From contig SZOV01000005.1 in assembly GCA_030263375.1 (NCBI GenBank), positions 1 to 64,000 on the forward strand: a stretch of DNA of 64,000 nucleotides. The letters run 5' to 3'. Positions within the stretch are counted from its first letter, which is position 1. Each line of letters begins with the position of its first letter. Of this stretch, positions 8,113 to 17,313 are shown piece after piece. Under the pieces are notes generated by a model. That model was given only the letters and a program-made list of their open reading frames with translations, was not told the DNA's origin and did not search any database. This DNA comes from Deltaproteobacteria bacterium PRO3 (lineage in GTDB: Bacteria; UBA10199; DSSB01). A program made the position numbers and the translations under genes.

Positions 8113-8867
8113 AGCGTTTCCACGGGACGATGCGACTCAATCCGATGCGCGGGGATCCCCGCGTAGCTCTGTCCCGCCTCGAGCTTGGAAAATTTCGGCA
8201 CGAAACTCAAGGCGCCGATGGTGCAGCCGGGCCCCGCCTCCACGCCGATCCCGACGATGCTCGACACCCCCACCGTCACGCCGGCGCCCAATCTGACTTT
8301 GGCAGTCTTGACCAGGCCGCGCTCGACGGTGTGTCCGGAGAGATGCACCTCGCTGCCGATCACCACGTCGTCGCCGAACTCCAGCAGGTTGTGATCGGTG
8401 ACCCAGAGGCTGTTGACGAAGACGCGCCGGCCGAGCTTGGCCCCGTTCAGTCGCATGTAGAGCGTCCAGAGCGGCGTCGCTCTAAACACCAAGCCCGAGA
8501 AGATCCGAACCATGTGGATCGAGATCGTATAGCGAACCCAATCCAACAGCGGCCAGTCCGGGTCGCTGATGCGCATCTCCAAATCGGGCACCGCGCGCCA
8601 GCCGAGCAGCCTCGTCGAGACGGCGGAGAGGATCGTCAGCGAGAAGGCGAAGATCAAATAGGCGGGGACAAAGGCCATGCTGAGCAATACCATGCGCAGC
8701 CAAAAGGGCCCCGGGAGATCCCAATGCAGGTGCCACTCCCAAAACAGGACGGCGGGCAGGACCGAGAGGCCGAAGACGAAGCTTTCCAGCACGAAGCTGG
8801 AGAGCAGGCACCATAGCACGCGCAAGACGGCGCGAAACCTCCACCGCTGATAGGGCTTGGACGGCAT
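8109..8867 (-). CDS. Membrane-anchored hexapeptide-repeat (left-handed beta-helix) acyltransferase-like protein
   Basis: The protein has 252 residues. Two to three hydrophobic segments fill residues 10-80 (VLWCLLSSFVLESFVFGLSV and LSMAFVPAYLIFAFSLTI). From about residue 150 a series of hexapeptide turns follows: FGDDVVIGSEVHLSGH, KVRLGAGVTVG, VSSIVGIGVEAGPGCTIGAL. This layout occurs in the terminal domains of some amino-acid adenylating enzymes and in membrane O- or N-acyltransferases. It is the first gene of a two-gene unit with the hydrolase. Confidence 0.8.
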   Translation of the reverse strand: MPSKPYQRWRFRAVLRVLWCLLSSFVLESFVFGLSVLPAVLFWEWHLHWDLPGPFWLRMVLLSMAFVPAYLIFAFSLTILSAVSTRLLGWRAVPDLEMRISDPDWPLLDWVRYTISIHMVRIFSGLVFRATPLWTLYMRLNGAKLGRRVFVNSLWVTDHNLLEFGDDVVIGSEVHLSGHTVERGLVKTAKVRLGAGVTVGVSSIVGIGVEAGPGCTIGALSFVPKFSKLEAGQSYAGIPAHRIESHRPVETL

Positions 8868-8927
8868 AAAAAGGCTCCCTCGCTTGTTTTCAGGATAACA
8901 CGCGGCGGGGGCCCGCGGCAGGCGAAT

Positions 8928-9332
8928 TTAGGGCTTCCGGCCCAGCAGGTCGGCCAGGGCCCGCAGGGCGTCGATGGTGGTGAAAATCCCGCGGACCTTT
9001 CCGGCCTCGACGACCACGGTCGAGCCGAACTTTCCCGCGGCCATGGCCGCGACGACGTCTTGCAAGGGCGTCTCCGGCGCCGCGACATAGACGTCGCGGG
9101 TCATGGCGTCGTCGACGCGCAGCGCCTCGGCGTGGTCCTTGGCGAGGAATTCCAGGACTTGGATGTCGCGGTCGGAAAGGACCCCGACGACCTTTTCCCC
9201 TTGGATCACCGGCAAGTGCCGGATGGCCAGGCCGGCCATGATCTCCTTGGCCGTCGCGAGGGGTGCCTCGCGGCCGATGGTTTGAGGGGTCGGACTCATG
9301 TATTTTTTCACGGGCAAGCCGGCGGGATTCAT
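8928..9332 (-). CDS. Tandem CBS-domain protein
   Basis: The protein has 134 residues and consists of a CBS pair. The first domain runs from KKYMSPTPQTI to GVLSDRDIQVLEF and the second from DAMTRDVYVAAPETPL to GIFTTIDALRAL. Both carry the 'G(V/I)(L/F)(S/T)xxD' ligand-binding strand typical of adenosine-nucleotide sensing. No catalytic domain is attached, so a regulatory role is inferred. The gene stands alone on the minus strand. Confidence 0.9.
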   Translation of the reverse strand: MNPAGLPVKKYMSPTPQTIGREAPLATAKEIMAGLAIRHLPVIQGEKVVGVLSDRDIQVLEFLAKDHAEALRVDDAMTRDVYVAAPETPLQDVVAAMAAGKFGSTVVVEAGKVRGIFTTIDALRALADLLGRKP

Positions 9333-9435
9333 GGGACTTCTTTAAACCCAAAGGCCTGTCGGCGCCAAGCCGGTTTTTTTTTAACTTTGCCCTCCGCCCC
9401 GCTCCGACTTAAAATCTTCTAAAAGGGAGGTGATT

Positions 9436-9735
9436 GTGAAGCTGCTCCTCTTCGGAATGTTTGCACTATCCTGCTTTCCTATTTCCCCCGCCCTAGGGCA
9501 GGTCCCGCCGGGCAATATGTACGGCCGTTGCTCGAATATCTACGGTCCGATCTACAACAGCTCGACGAAGGCCTATACCGCCTCAGGCACCTGTCAGAAC
9601 GGCAATCCCGTCAATTGCTTCACGGATCCCATCGACGGATCGCCGGATTATTACTGCCAGAGCGGCGGCTCGAAAGAACAGGACCCCAATCCCTCCGTCG
9701 CGGCGGACGAGGTCTGTGGCTGCATCGATAATTGA
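9436..9735 (+). CDS. Small secreted cysteine-containing protein, unknown
   Basis: A GTG start at 9436 sits after AAAGGGAGG with good spacing, giving 99 residues. A signal peptide (KLLLFGMFALSCFPISPALG) ends near residue 22. The mature part of about 75 residues has six Cys (GRCSN, GTCQN, VNCFT, YYCQS and VCGCID), compatible with disulfides outside the cytoplasm. I do not recognise a family. Confidence 0.65.
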   Translation: MKLLLFGMFALSCFPISPALGQVPPGNMYGRCSNIYGPIYNSSTKAYTASGTCQNGNPVNCFTDPIDGSPDYYCQSGGSKEQDPNPSVAADEVCGCIDN

Positions 9736-9781
9736 ACGAGCACCGCCGCATCGCCGTAAGCGCCGTGCCGCATGAGGCCGA

Positions 9782-10942
9782 TTAGCCGGTCGCGATGCGG
9801 GACTTCGGCGCCCCCATTTTCCAGAGATAGGCGATCGCCCGCCTCCAGGTGTTCCACCAACTGTCCTCCCCGTACTCGACGCCGTGCCGACGACAAACCT
9901 CCTGGACCTTGGATTTTACCTGGCGAAGCCGGTTGGGCGGGAGCTTCGGGAAAAGATGATGCTCGATCTGGGCATTGAGAGTCCCCGAGAGAATTTGTAA
10001 GGCCAAGGGGGCGGTGAAATTATGCGCCGCTCGAACTTGGGCTTTGTAGAATTCACCGCGGCTCCTGGTACGAAACTCCGGCGGATAGAACTCGGTGTCG
10101 TCACCAAAGTGACCGGCGTAAACGCTCGCCGCGGTATAAATGTTATTCATGAAATGCGCCAAGAGGTTGCCCGAGAGCACCTTCCACCACAGCGGGCCCG
10201 CGAGCGCCGGCCACAGCACGAAATGATAGGCGTAAAAAGGCAGGATCTTCTTGAAGGAACGATAGGCCGCTCTAGCCACGGTGGCCAGCTTACGGTCGGG
10301 CAGGATGTCGACGTAACCCGGCGTCTTGGGCTTGCGGAGCAGGTCGGTGAGACCTGTGTTGTAGACGCCGATGACCTCCATGAAAAAGGGGGCCGTCACG
10401 AAGAACTGGACGACCTGGATCGCGTGGTAAAGGCCCCAAGGCGTGTACTTGCTGGTGCGCAAGGTGCCGTAGTTGACGTCCGGGTCCTTGCCGACGACGT
10501 TCGTGTACTGGTGATGCAGGCCGTTGTGGCCGTGCTTCCAGGACTCTTCCTCGGCGGGGGAGAGCCATTGGAAGCTTTTGGAATGAAGCTCGGGAAGCTC
10601 GGGAAAGCGGTCCCAGCAGCCGTGCAGGGCGTAGTGCCCGATCTCGGTGGTCTCGATTTGACGGTGGATCCATAACGCCGTGACACCGACAAACCAGGTC
10701 ACCGGGTCGAGGCTGACAAAGATCAGAAAGCGGCCCAGGGCTTCCATCTGCCTCGAGACCTTGCGTAATTTTTTCGCGTAGCGGACGTCTTCTTCGCCCA
10801 GGGAGGATTCGAGCTCGAGCCGGAGCTTGTCGATTTCTTCGGCGAATTTTTTGAAGCGATTTTCGTCCCAGATTTCGTTTTGACGCGCAGCAGCGCCCAC
10901 CTCGCCCTTTCGGGCGGAGGCCCTAGTACCCACATTCCCCAT
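9782..10942 (-). CDS. Membrane fatty acid desaturase
   Basis: The protein has 386 residues from the ATG at 10942, which AAGGAG precedes by five bases. The diiron histidine boxes are present: HYALH (near residue 105), HNGLHH (near 145) and the C-terminal QIEHH in LNAQIEHHLFPKLPP. Hydrophobic stretches lie between the boxes. The QxxHH third box is typical of front-end and acyl-lipid desaturases, which introduce double bases into membrane acyl chains using a reduced electron donor. Expression may be controlled by the palindrome that abuts the ribosome-binding site. Confidence 0.92.
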   Translation of the reverse strand: MGNVGTRASARKGEVGAAARQNEIWDENRFKKFAEEIDKLRLELESSLGEEDVRYAKKLRKVSRQMEALGRFLIFVSLDPVTWFVGVTALWIHRQIETTEIGHYALHGCWDRFPELPELHSKSFQWLSPAEEESWKHGHNGLHHQYTNVVGKDPDVNYGTLRTSKYTPWGLYHAIQVVQFFVTAPFFMEVIGVYNTGLTDLLRKPKTPGYVDILPDRKLATVARAAYRSFKKILPFYAYHFVLWPALAGPLWWKVLSGNLLAHFMNNIYTAASVYAGHFGDDTEFYPPEFRTRSRGEFYKAQVRAAHNFTAPLALQILSGTLNAQIEHHLFPKLPPNRLRQVKSKVQEVCRRHGVEYGEDSWWNTWRRAIAYLWKMGAPKSRIATG

Positions 10943-10951
10943 GTTCACTCC

Positions 10952-10975
10952 TTATCAATCCCCTATGATTGATAA
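10952..10975. promoter_or_regulatory. Palindrome overlapping the desaturase ribosome-binding site
   Basis: TTATCAATC-CCCTAT-GATTGATAA is a perfect 9-bp inverted repeat whose right arm (in the desaturase mRNA sense) runs directly into the AAGGAG Shine-Dalgarno site. It could be an operator for a dimeric repressor. As RNA it would form an AU-rich hairpin beside the ribosome-binding site, as in temperature sensors. Confidence 0.6.
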
Positions 10976-11096
10976 ACTCTAGATTTTAATTCGCCCATGA
11001 CCGAGGTCAACATGAAATTGAAAGGAATGAATTATTTTATTGTGAGATTTTTCTTGGCATACCGCAAGGCGCCCAAAAAAAAATGCGAAAAAGGCA

Positions 11097-11666
11097 TTAT
11101 TGTGCCTCGGCCGCCAGGACTTGAAAGGACCAGGGGATTTGCCGGTTCCACTTCAAGTGGAAATCTCCAATCCGCTCCGCGAAAGGGGCGCCGGCGCCGG
11201 GGGCGAGATTCAATCCTCCAACCCTCACCTGCCAGGTTTCCGCCGTTTTGGCATCTCCGCCGGACAAGACCTTCAAAGTCACGGCCCGCACGGTTTCCGT
11301 AGAATTGTTCTGGATCTTTCCGCTGAGGACGTCGGAAAAGAAAGAACGACGCACCTTCAAGTCGAGGACTTGAACCTGGTCGGGAGAAATGAGACGAGCC
11401 GGGCCCGCCTGCCAATACATCGTGGGGTCATCCACCGAATCGCCCGCCACGAAGGACACAATGCCCAGCAACATCATGGGGAAACCGATGGCAAGCAGCA
11501 CCTGTCCCTTGTTGGCGCGATGATGCCGGCTGAGGGTGTAGATCAGAAGCAAGGCTAGCAGGCCGGCCCCGATGCCGAGGGTGACCGTCGAGGAGACCTT
11601 CACCAACAACAGAAGAAACATCAGGATGCCGCCGTACCAAAGGACGACCAATTGTTTCGTGCTCAT
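11097..11666 (-). CDS. Membrane protein with an extracytoplasmic beta domain, unknown
   Basis: The protein has 189 residues. Three hydrophobic helices occupy residues 7-45 and 55-75 (LLAIGFPMMLLGIVSFVAG). They are followed by a soluble region of about 110 residues with 'VRRSFFSDVLSGKIQNNSTETVRAVTLKV', reminiscent of DUF2393/FxLYD-type domains that describe an altered or secreted surface. The family is inferred weakly. Confidence 0.6.
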   Translation of the reverse strand: MSTKQLVVLWYGGILMFLLLLVKVSSTVTLGIGAGLLALLLIYTLSRHHRANKGQVLLAIGFPMMLLGIVSFVAGDSVDDPTMYWQAGPARLISPDQVQVLDLKVRRSFFSDVLSGKIQNNSTETVRAVTLKVLSGGDAKTAETWQVRVGGLNLAPGAGAPFAERIGDFHLKWNRQIPWSFQVLAAEAQ

Positions 11667-12008
11667 CTGGGATCCCCTTTCTTACCGCCTCCGCAGGGCG
11701 GCACGGAGACGAATATGATTGGAATCCCGGGTACTTACCACCAAAAAATGGCGGGAGAAACGGGAGGCCGTCCCCTGGGACGAACCGCTTCTTCCCCGGA
11801 CCCGAAACAACTCTGGACAAATCGCCCCGATAAGACGAAGGTACAAGCAGTGTCTCGTTTCTAAGTAAGCCCCGACGGCTGAAAACCTCGGATCCCCTGC
11901 CTAGACTCAACTCACTACCTTTTATAAACAAATCAAGGAAACGATCCGTCCCTGGAACTCCTAGAGCGCTCGGTGACATTCATTTCCGAAATCTCAAGGA
12001 GACGCCCA
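11667..12008. other. 340-base intergenic leader, no gene seen
   Basis: This stretch lies between the divergent membrane protein and the RRM gene. It contains no convincing coding sequence. ACTACCTTTTATAAACAAATC near 11915 could be part of a promoter, and AAGGAG at 11997-12002 is the RRM ribosome-binding site. A long leader is common for cold-inducible RNA-binding protein genes, but no known riboswitch pattern is visible. Confidence 0.4.
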
Positions 12009-12347
12009 ATGGCGAAAAAACTATACGTGGGAAGCCTTCCCTACAGCGCCGACGAGTCCGCGCTGCGCGAACTGTTCGAACCCTTCGGAACCCTGCTTTC
12101 CGTCGCGGTGATCAACGATAAATTTTCCGGCCAGTCCAAGGGCTTCGGCTTCGTCGAGTTCGAGGATTCGGCGGCGGCCGATCAGGCCATCGCCCAGGTC
12201 AACGGCAAGGACATGGGAGGCCGCAGCCTCACCGTGAACGAGGCCCGACCTCAAGCCAAGCGCGAAGGCGGCTTCGGCGGCGGGGGTGGCGGTGGACGCG
12301 GCGGCTTCGGCGGCGGCCGGGGCGGCGGAGGTGGACGTCGCTATTAA
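12009..12347 (+). CDS. Glycine-rich RNA-binding protein (single RRM)
   Basis: The protein has 112 residues. RNP2 is KLYVGSL at residues 4-10 and RNP1 is KGFGFVEF at 44-51, followed by a Gly/Arg-rich tail (GGFGGGGGGGRGG). This is the bacterial Rbp type best known from cyanobacteria, often induced by cold and thought to act as an RNA chaperone. A strong terminator follows directly. The nearby desaturase could also respond to temperature; that link is speculative. Confidence 0.93.
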   Translation: MAKKLYVGSLPYSADESALRELFEPFGTLLSVAVINDKFSGQSKGFGFVEFEDSAAADQAIAQVNGKDMGGRSLTVNEARPQAKREGGFGGGGGGGRGGFGGGRGGGGGRRY

Positions 12348-12373
12348 GCGGCGAATGAATTTCGCGTTACTTC

Positions 12374-12406
12374 AATGGCGGTCCCTGAGGGGGCCGCCAT
12401 TTTTTT
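12374..12406. terminator. Rho-independent terminator after the RRM gene
   Basis: The stem AATGGCGGTCCC / GGGGCCGCCATT is followed by seven T. It lies between convergent genes. Confidence 0.88.
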
Positions 12407-12821
12407 ATCGCTCCATGCGGCCGCACTTGAGCAGTTTCATACCGTCGTCGAAGAAGATCTGCATTTTGTCCGGGGAAACGAATTCCGTGGCGAGACCCCG
12501 TCCGAAAATCGCGTGATCGATCACGTCGTCGACCTTGTAACCCCCCTCCATCGAATAGGCCTTGGGAGTGCGCTGGCTGCCCCGCAGCTTTTCTCGCAGG
12601 GCGTTTTCCTTCGCCAATTTCAGTGCGGCGGCCTTGCCGAAGGCCGCTTTGCGGGTGGAAAGGGATTTGGGCCGATAAACCCGGTCGCTTTGGCAGGTCA
12701 GGCAGAGCACCCGCTTGGGCACGCCGTTATCCACGCGGATCACGCGGTGATTGAGGTCCAGCTTGCAGCGGGTGCACCAGTGAATCAACTCGTCGAGCAT
12801 CTTGTATGAAGTTTCTTCCAA
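12405..12821 (-). CDS. Zinc-ribbon protein with a C-terminal Tudor/CarD-like motif
   Basis: The protein has 138 residues. Two CxxC pairs (CTRC near residue 16 and CLTC near residue 40) form a likely zinc ribbon. A basic linker follows. The C-terminus (VDDVIDHAIFGRGLATEF...MQIFFDDGMKLLKCG) has the 'xHxxFGxGxV...VxFxxGxKxL' signature of small SH3/Tudor-like domains seen in UvrD and CarD relatives. A nucleic-acid or polymerase-associated role is inferred. Confidence 0.7.
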   Translation of the reverse strand: MEETSYKMLDELIHWCTRCKLDLNHRVIRVDNGVPKRVLCLTCQSDRVYRPKSLSTRKAAFGKAAALKLAKENALREKLRGSQRTPKAYSMEGGYKVDDVIDHAIFGRGLATEFVSPDKMQIFFDDGMKLLKCGRMER

Positions 12822-12970
12822 GGCCGTTCTCCTTTTTCTTTCCTGTCTACCACGGGCCGACGGCTAAAGATACGGCATAAACCGCGCGCCGAAGCGACGA
12901 AAAGGAAGATTGACCTGATTTTCCTCGGAAAAACCAAGGCAGGCGGAGCAGCGAAAATGAAGAAAATGAA

Positions 12971-13066
12971 GACGGAGGTTCGATTTTCGGACAAATAGAA
13001 AATGAAGACGGAGGTTCGATTTTCGGACCGTGGAGCTGCAAATCGTCCGAAAATCGAACCTCCGTC
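12971..13066. repeat. Palindromic repeat locus 1 (two direct, one inverted copy)
   Basis: The core GACGGAGGTTCGATTTTCGG occurs at 12971-12990 and 13007-13026, followed by an inverted copy at 13046-13066. The right part folds into a hairpin. It lies between the zinc-ribbon gene and a large secreted-protein gene. Confidence 0.9.
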
Positions 13067-13136
13067 TTTTCGTTTCTTTCTGGCCCGAGCCCTTTCCGGC
13101 CTTGAAATCGGCCTCCCCTGGAATGGACTGGTAGAT

Positions 13137-16100
13137 TCAGCGCCCGGAAGCAGGCGTGGAAGCCGCCTTCCCGCGCCGCCATCGCCAGGACCCAACCGCG
13201 AAGGCTCCCATTGCGGCGTAGAGCAATGGAATCGCGGGAGTCGCGGCGGCGGCACCGTTTAAGCTGCAACCCAGACCTCCCCCGCCGGCGGGCTGGCTGC
13301 CGGGAGGAATCGTCGGCACGCCGGGGCCGTCCTCGTCGTCATCTTCCGGCACATCCGGATTGGCATCGCAAGCATTGCCCGCGCCGTCGCCATCCGTGTC
13401 GGCCTGGTCGGCGTTGGCGTCGCTCGGGCAATTGTCCGCGACGTTGGGGATGCCGTCGCCGTCGTCATCCGGCAAGGCCGCGCAGGCCTGGGCTGAGGAG
13501 CAATCGCTGTCCTGACAGTCGACCAAGGCATCGTTGTCGTCGTCGTCGCCATTGACGCAATTTCCCTCTTCGAAGTCGCAGGCGTTTCCGATGAAGTCCC
13601 CGTCAGTCTCCTCCTGGCCCGGATTGGGAACATCGAAGCAGTTGTCGGAGAAGTCGTCCACGCCGTCATTGTCGAAGTCGAAGGGAAGCGCGTCGCAGAC
13701 GTCGCCGACGCCGTCGAAGTCGGAATCGTCCTGGGTGTCGTTGAAATCCGCGGGGCAATTGTCGAAGACGTTGGGAACACCGTCGCCGTCGTCGTCGACG
13801 CAATTGGGCGTCGCCGCGCACTCGGAATCGGCACAGTCGACGTCGCCGTCGACGTCGTCGTTGACGCCGTTGCCGCAGTCGCCCTCGCTGTTGTCGCAGG
13901 CGTCGCCGAAGCCATCGCCGTCGCCGTTCTCCTGGCCGGGGTTGGCATCGGCGGGACAGTTGTCCGAGGCGTTGAGAACGCCGTCGCTATCGTCGTCGCC
14001 GCCGGGATTGGCGCAGACGGGATCGGCGGTACAGTCCGCATCGGCGCAGTCGACGTCCGCGTCGCTGTCGTCGGAGGCGCCGTTGTTGCACAGTCCCTCC
14101 GAGCCGTCGCAGGCGTTGCCGGTCCCGTCGGCGTCGGTGTCCTCCTGGCCGGGGTTGGCGACGTTGTCGCAGTTGTCGGTGATGTTGGGAACCCCGTCGC
14201 TGTCGCTGTCGAGGCAGTTGGGGGCCGCGGCGCAATTGGAGTCGGCGCAGTCGACCAAGGCGTCGGTATCGTCGGTCACGCCATTGTCGCAATCGCCCTC
14301 GCTGTTGTCGCAGGCATTGCCGAGGCCGTCGCCGTCGGTGTTCTCCTGGCCCGGGTTGGCAACCGAGGGACAATTGTCCGTCGCGTTGAGCACCCCGTCC
14401 CCGTCGTCATCGTCGGCCGGGGCGGCGCAGGCCGGATCGGCCGCGCAATCCGCGTCGGCGCAGTCGACGTCGCCGTCGGTGTCGTCGCTGACGCCGTTGG
14501 CGCAGGCCCCTTCCGCCGTATCACAGGCGTTGCCCGCGCCGTCGCCGTCGGTGTCTTCCTGGCCCGGGTTATTGGCGTTGGGGCAATTGTCGTCGGCGTT
14601 GACGATCGCGTCGCTGTCGCTGTCGACGCACTCGTTGCTGGCGGCGCAATCCGGATCGCCGCAGTCGCTCAATCCGTCGCCGTCGTCGTTTTGGTTGTTT
14701 CCGCAGTCGTCTTCCGTCGTATCGCAGGCATTGCCCACGCCGTCGGCGTCGGTGTCCTCCTGGCCGGGATTGGAGACACCCGGACAATTATCGGAGCTGT
14801 TGATGAATCCGTCGCCGTCCCCGTCGCCGCTCGGGTCGGTGCAAGCCGGATCGGCCGCGCAGTCGGAGTCGAGGCAGTCGGCCAGCGTATCGTTGTCGTC
14901 GTCCAGCCCGTTGTTGCAGACCTCGGGGTTCAGGCAATTCGGCGCGGAGGAGCAATCAGGATCGTCGCAGTCCGCCAGGGTATCGTTGTCGTTGTCGCTG
15001 CCGTCATCACAGATCTCGCTGCAGGCGGGATCGCCGGTGCAGTCGGAATCGTCACAGTCGACGTCGGTGTCCTGGTCGTTGTCGAGCCCGTCGCCGCAAT
15101 TGCCGCTTTCTTGGCAATTGGGATCCGAATCGCAATCCGAGTCCGCGCAATCGACGTCGCTGTCTTCATCGGGATCGTCGTTGACGCTATTGCCGCAATC
15201 CTCGTCGTCGTTGACGATCTTGACCTTGGCGCTACCCTGGTTGCCAATGCTCGTTCCCGTCGGATTTTCCAGAACGATCCGGATGAACTCGTCGGCCTCG
15301 GCCCCGGCGTCGCCCGCCACATCGACGGTGAACTGCTTCGGCCCGGTCTCGCCGGCGGACCAAGTCAAGGTTCCGGAGGCCGAGGTGTAATCGACGCCGG
15401 TGGTGGCCGTCGTCTCGGCGTCGGCGTCGTCGGTCTTATAGTCTACGCTGGCCTCGGAATCCCCCGCCTTCAGGCGATTGACCGTCACCGTGACCTGCAC
15501 GTTGCCCGAGTCGCCCTCGGTGACCTCGTACTCGGCGGCGTCGAATTCGACGAAGCCCAGCTGCTCGGCGAGGAAGAGGTCGTCGGCGGGGATCTCCATG
15601 TCGTCGACGTTTTCAGCCATGTCCGTCGCGGCGCTGCTCAACAACACGTAGCGCCCGTCGGCGCTGATCTGGATCGGGTGGGAGGCCCCGTTGGCCCCTT
15701 CGCCCGTCGTGGTGCCTGGGGTCAGCAATTGGTTGACTCCAAGAGCCAGATCCCGGACGTAAATTTGGGTCAAGGAGCCCGAGACCGTGCCACCCGTGAG
15801 GTCGGACGCCACGCTCTTGAAGGCCACGGTAGATCCGTCCTCGCTGATCAAGGGGTTAGAGGCGCCGCCGCTGCTTCCCTCCGGAACCATCGGATCGGTG
15901 GGGTTGGCCTTCAGGCTGACCATCTCGGTCGTGTTATTCAGGACATTGCGCAGGTAGATCTGCGTCGAAGTCTGGTTGTCCGTCGCGGTAAGATCCGAGG
16001 CGTCGCTGTCAAAGACCACCAAATTACCGTTTCCGGAGACCGAGGGATTGAAAGCGCCGGCGTTGCCGGTGGCCAAACCGGTCTCGTTGACGCTGACCAG

Positions 16101-17231
16101 GCGGACGCCCAAGGCCTCGGTCCAGACGAAGACGTCGCGAGACCCGTTTCCGTCGGAAATCCCCGCCACAAGGTCGGTGGCGTTGCTTTCAAAGACGACC
16201 GTCGACCCGTCGGCACTGATAATAGGATTGATCGATTGCCCATTGCCGCCGTCGTCACCGGCGGCGTTCTTGCTGACCATCTTGATCGTGCCGTTGTCCC
16301 AAAGGAAGACGTCGTCGTCAAAGTCGGCCTCGATCTGCGGGCTGATCAGGTCGTTGGCCGCGCTGACGAAAACCACCTTGTCGCCGGAGGCATTGACCAT
16401 GATGTCGGAGACTCCGTCATTGGCGGTTTTGTCTGTGGCCGCGGGATCACAACCCGCATCAGGAAAATCCGGGTTGGTGCTGATTGAAAGCAATTCAACC
16501 TTGTTATCGGCGCTGCTTGCCGGATCGTAAACATAAAGATCGTAATCGCCGTTACGGTCACAAATCTGTTTGTCGTCTATCAAGCCCTCGGCGCTGCTAT
16601 TCGAGGGGAACCAAGTAAAAAACACCTTCCCATTATTCCCGACCTGAACCTCCTGCGCGCCGGGGCTACCGCCGGCCGGGGAACTCGCGTCGAAATTCAA
16701 GGTAAGGAAGGTCAAATCCCCGCCGGACAGGAGATAAACATGGTCGTCGCCGTCGGGCGTCGGCGTGGGGATAGGATTGGGCTCATCCACCGCCAAATTG
16801 GTCGAGTCGTTGATGAAGGCGACCTGGCTCCCGTCCGCGGAGATGTGTCCCAGAATGCCGGCGCCGTCGCCGGAGGAGGTCCCGCCGAGATTGAGGGCGA
16901 CTACGGAATTGGCGCCGCTGCTGCGCTCCCAGATGAAGACGTCGAAGACGTTGTTGGAATCGCCCAACTCGTCATCGTTGTCGGCCAGGGGACTCGTCAG
17001 GTTGTCCGCGAGGCTCGAATACAACACCTTGCCCGCGTCGGCGCTCATCGAGGCGTTTTTATGTTCCAGGCCGCCCCCCGTAGTGGCCTGACCGGCGTTC
17101 GAACCGGCCGCGTCGACGCTGACCATTCGCACCCCGACGGCCTGCACGGCCACCGGCGCGAGGCCGACCAGCAACAAGAGTGTGTATTTGAAGATAGACG
17201 TGTGGGCCGCGCGAGACAGACGAGTCCGCAT
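13137..17231 (-). CDS. Giant secreted protein: beta-propeller, Calx-beta, eight thrombospondin type-3-like repeats, C-terminal anchor
   Basis: The protein has 1364 residues. A signal peptide (FKYTLLLLVGLAPVAVQA) is followed by a region of about 550 residues of TolB/PD40-like blades ('ISADGSTVVFESNATDLV' and similar repeats). A Calx-beta domain (YEVTEGDSGNVQVTVTVNR) follows. Then come many Cys/Asp-rich units ('DxDVDCADSDC'). Eight of them contain the calcium-binding pattern DNCPxxxNPGQEDTDGDGxGNACD. The C-terminus has GGGLGCSL, a hydrophobic helix and WRWRRGK, like MYXO-CTERM/JDVT-CTERM sorting signals. A Ca-stabilised surface protein is inferred. Confidence 0.85.
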   Translation of the reverse strand: MRTRLSRAAHTSIFKYTLLLLVGLAPVAVQAVGVRMVSVDAAGSNAGQATTGGGLEHKNASMSADAGKVLYSSLADNLTSPLADNDDELGDSNNVFDVFIWERSSGANSVVALNLGGTSSGDGAGILGHISADGSQVAFINDSTNLAVDEPNPIPTPTPDGDDHVYLLSGGDLTFLTLNFDASSPAGGSPGAQEVQVGNNGKVFFTWFPSNSSAEGLIDDKQICDRNGDYDLYVYDPASSADNKVELLSISTNPDFPDAGCDPAATDKTANDGVSDIMVNASGDKVVFVSAANDLISPQIEADFDDDVFLWDNGTIKMVSKNAAGDDGGNGQSINPIISADGSTVVFESNATDLVAGISDGNGSRDVFVWTEALGVRLVSVNETGLATGNAGAFNPSVSGNGNLVVFDSDASDLTATDNQTSTQIYLRNVLNNTTEMVSLKANPTDPMVPEGSSGGASNPLISEDGSTVAFKSVASDLTGGTVSGSLTQIYVRDLALGVNQLLTPGTTTGEGANGASHPIQISADGRYVLLSSAATDMAENVDDMEIPADDLFLAEQLGFVEFDAAEYEVTEGDSGNVQVTVTVNRLKAGDSEASVDYKTDDADAETTATTGVDYTSASGTLTWSAGETGPKQFTVDVAGDAGAEADEFIRIVLENPTGTSIGNQGSAKVKIVNDDEDCGNSVNDDPDEDSDVDCADSDCDSDPNCQESGNCGDGLDNDQDTDVDCDDSDCTGDPACSEICDDGSDNDNDTLADCDDPDCSSAPNCLNPEVCNNGLDDDNDTLADCLDSDCAADPACTDPSGDGDGDGFINSSDNCPGVSNPGQEDTDADGVGNACDTTEDDCGNNQNDDGDGLSDCGDPDCAASNECVDSDSDAIVNADDNCPNANNPGQEDTDGDGAGNACDTAEGACANGVSDDTDGDVDCADADCAADPACAAPADDDDGDGVLNATDNCPSVANPGQENTDGDGLGNACDNSEGDCDNGVTDDTDALVDCADSNCAAAPNCLDSDSDGVPNITDNCDNVANPGQEDTDADGTGNACDGSEGLCNNGASDDSDADVDCADADCTADPVCANPGGDDDSDGVLNASDNCPADANPGQENGDGDGFGDACDNSEGDCGNGVNDDVDGDVDCADSECAATPNCVDDDGDGVPNVFDNCPADFNDTQDDSDFDGVGDVCDALPFDFDNDGVDDFSDNCFDVPNPGQEETDGDFIGNACDFEEGNCVNGDDDDNDALVDCQDSDCSSAQACAALPDDDGDGIPNVADNCPSDANADQADTDGDGAGNACDANPDVPEDDDEDGPGVPTIPPGSQPAGGGGLGCSLNGAAAATPAIPLLYAAMGAFAVGSWRWRRGKAASTPASGR

Positions 17232-17313
17232 ATGATGAAACCTCCTCAGGATGTTCCGTAGCCCTCCCCGGATGGTGGGGTGAATTCAGCCGCTCAAGGC
17301 TTAACCCGAACAA

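Noticed and set aside
13534-16487. Long Ser-rich and Val-rich frames antisense to the giant secreted protein
   Set aside because: They mirror Asp/Gly repeat codons of the real gene and have no start signals.
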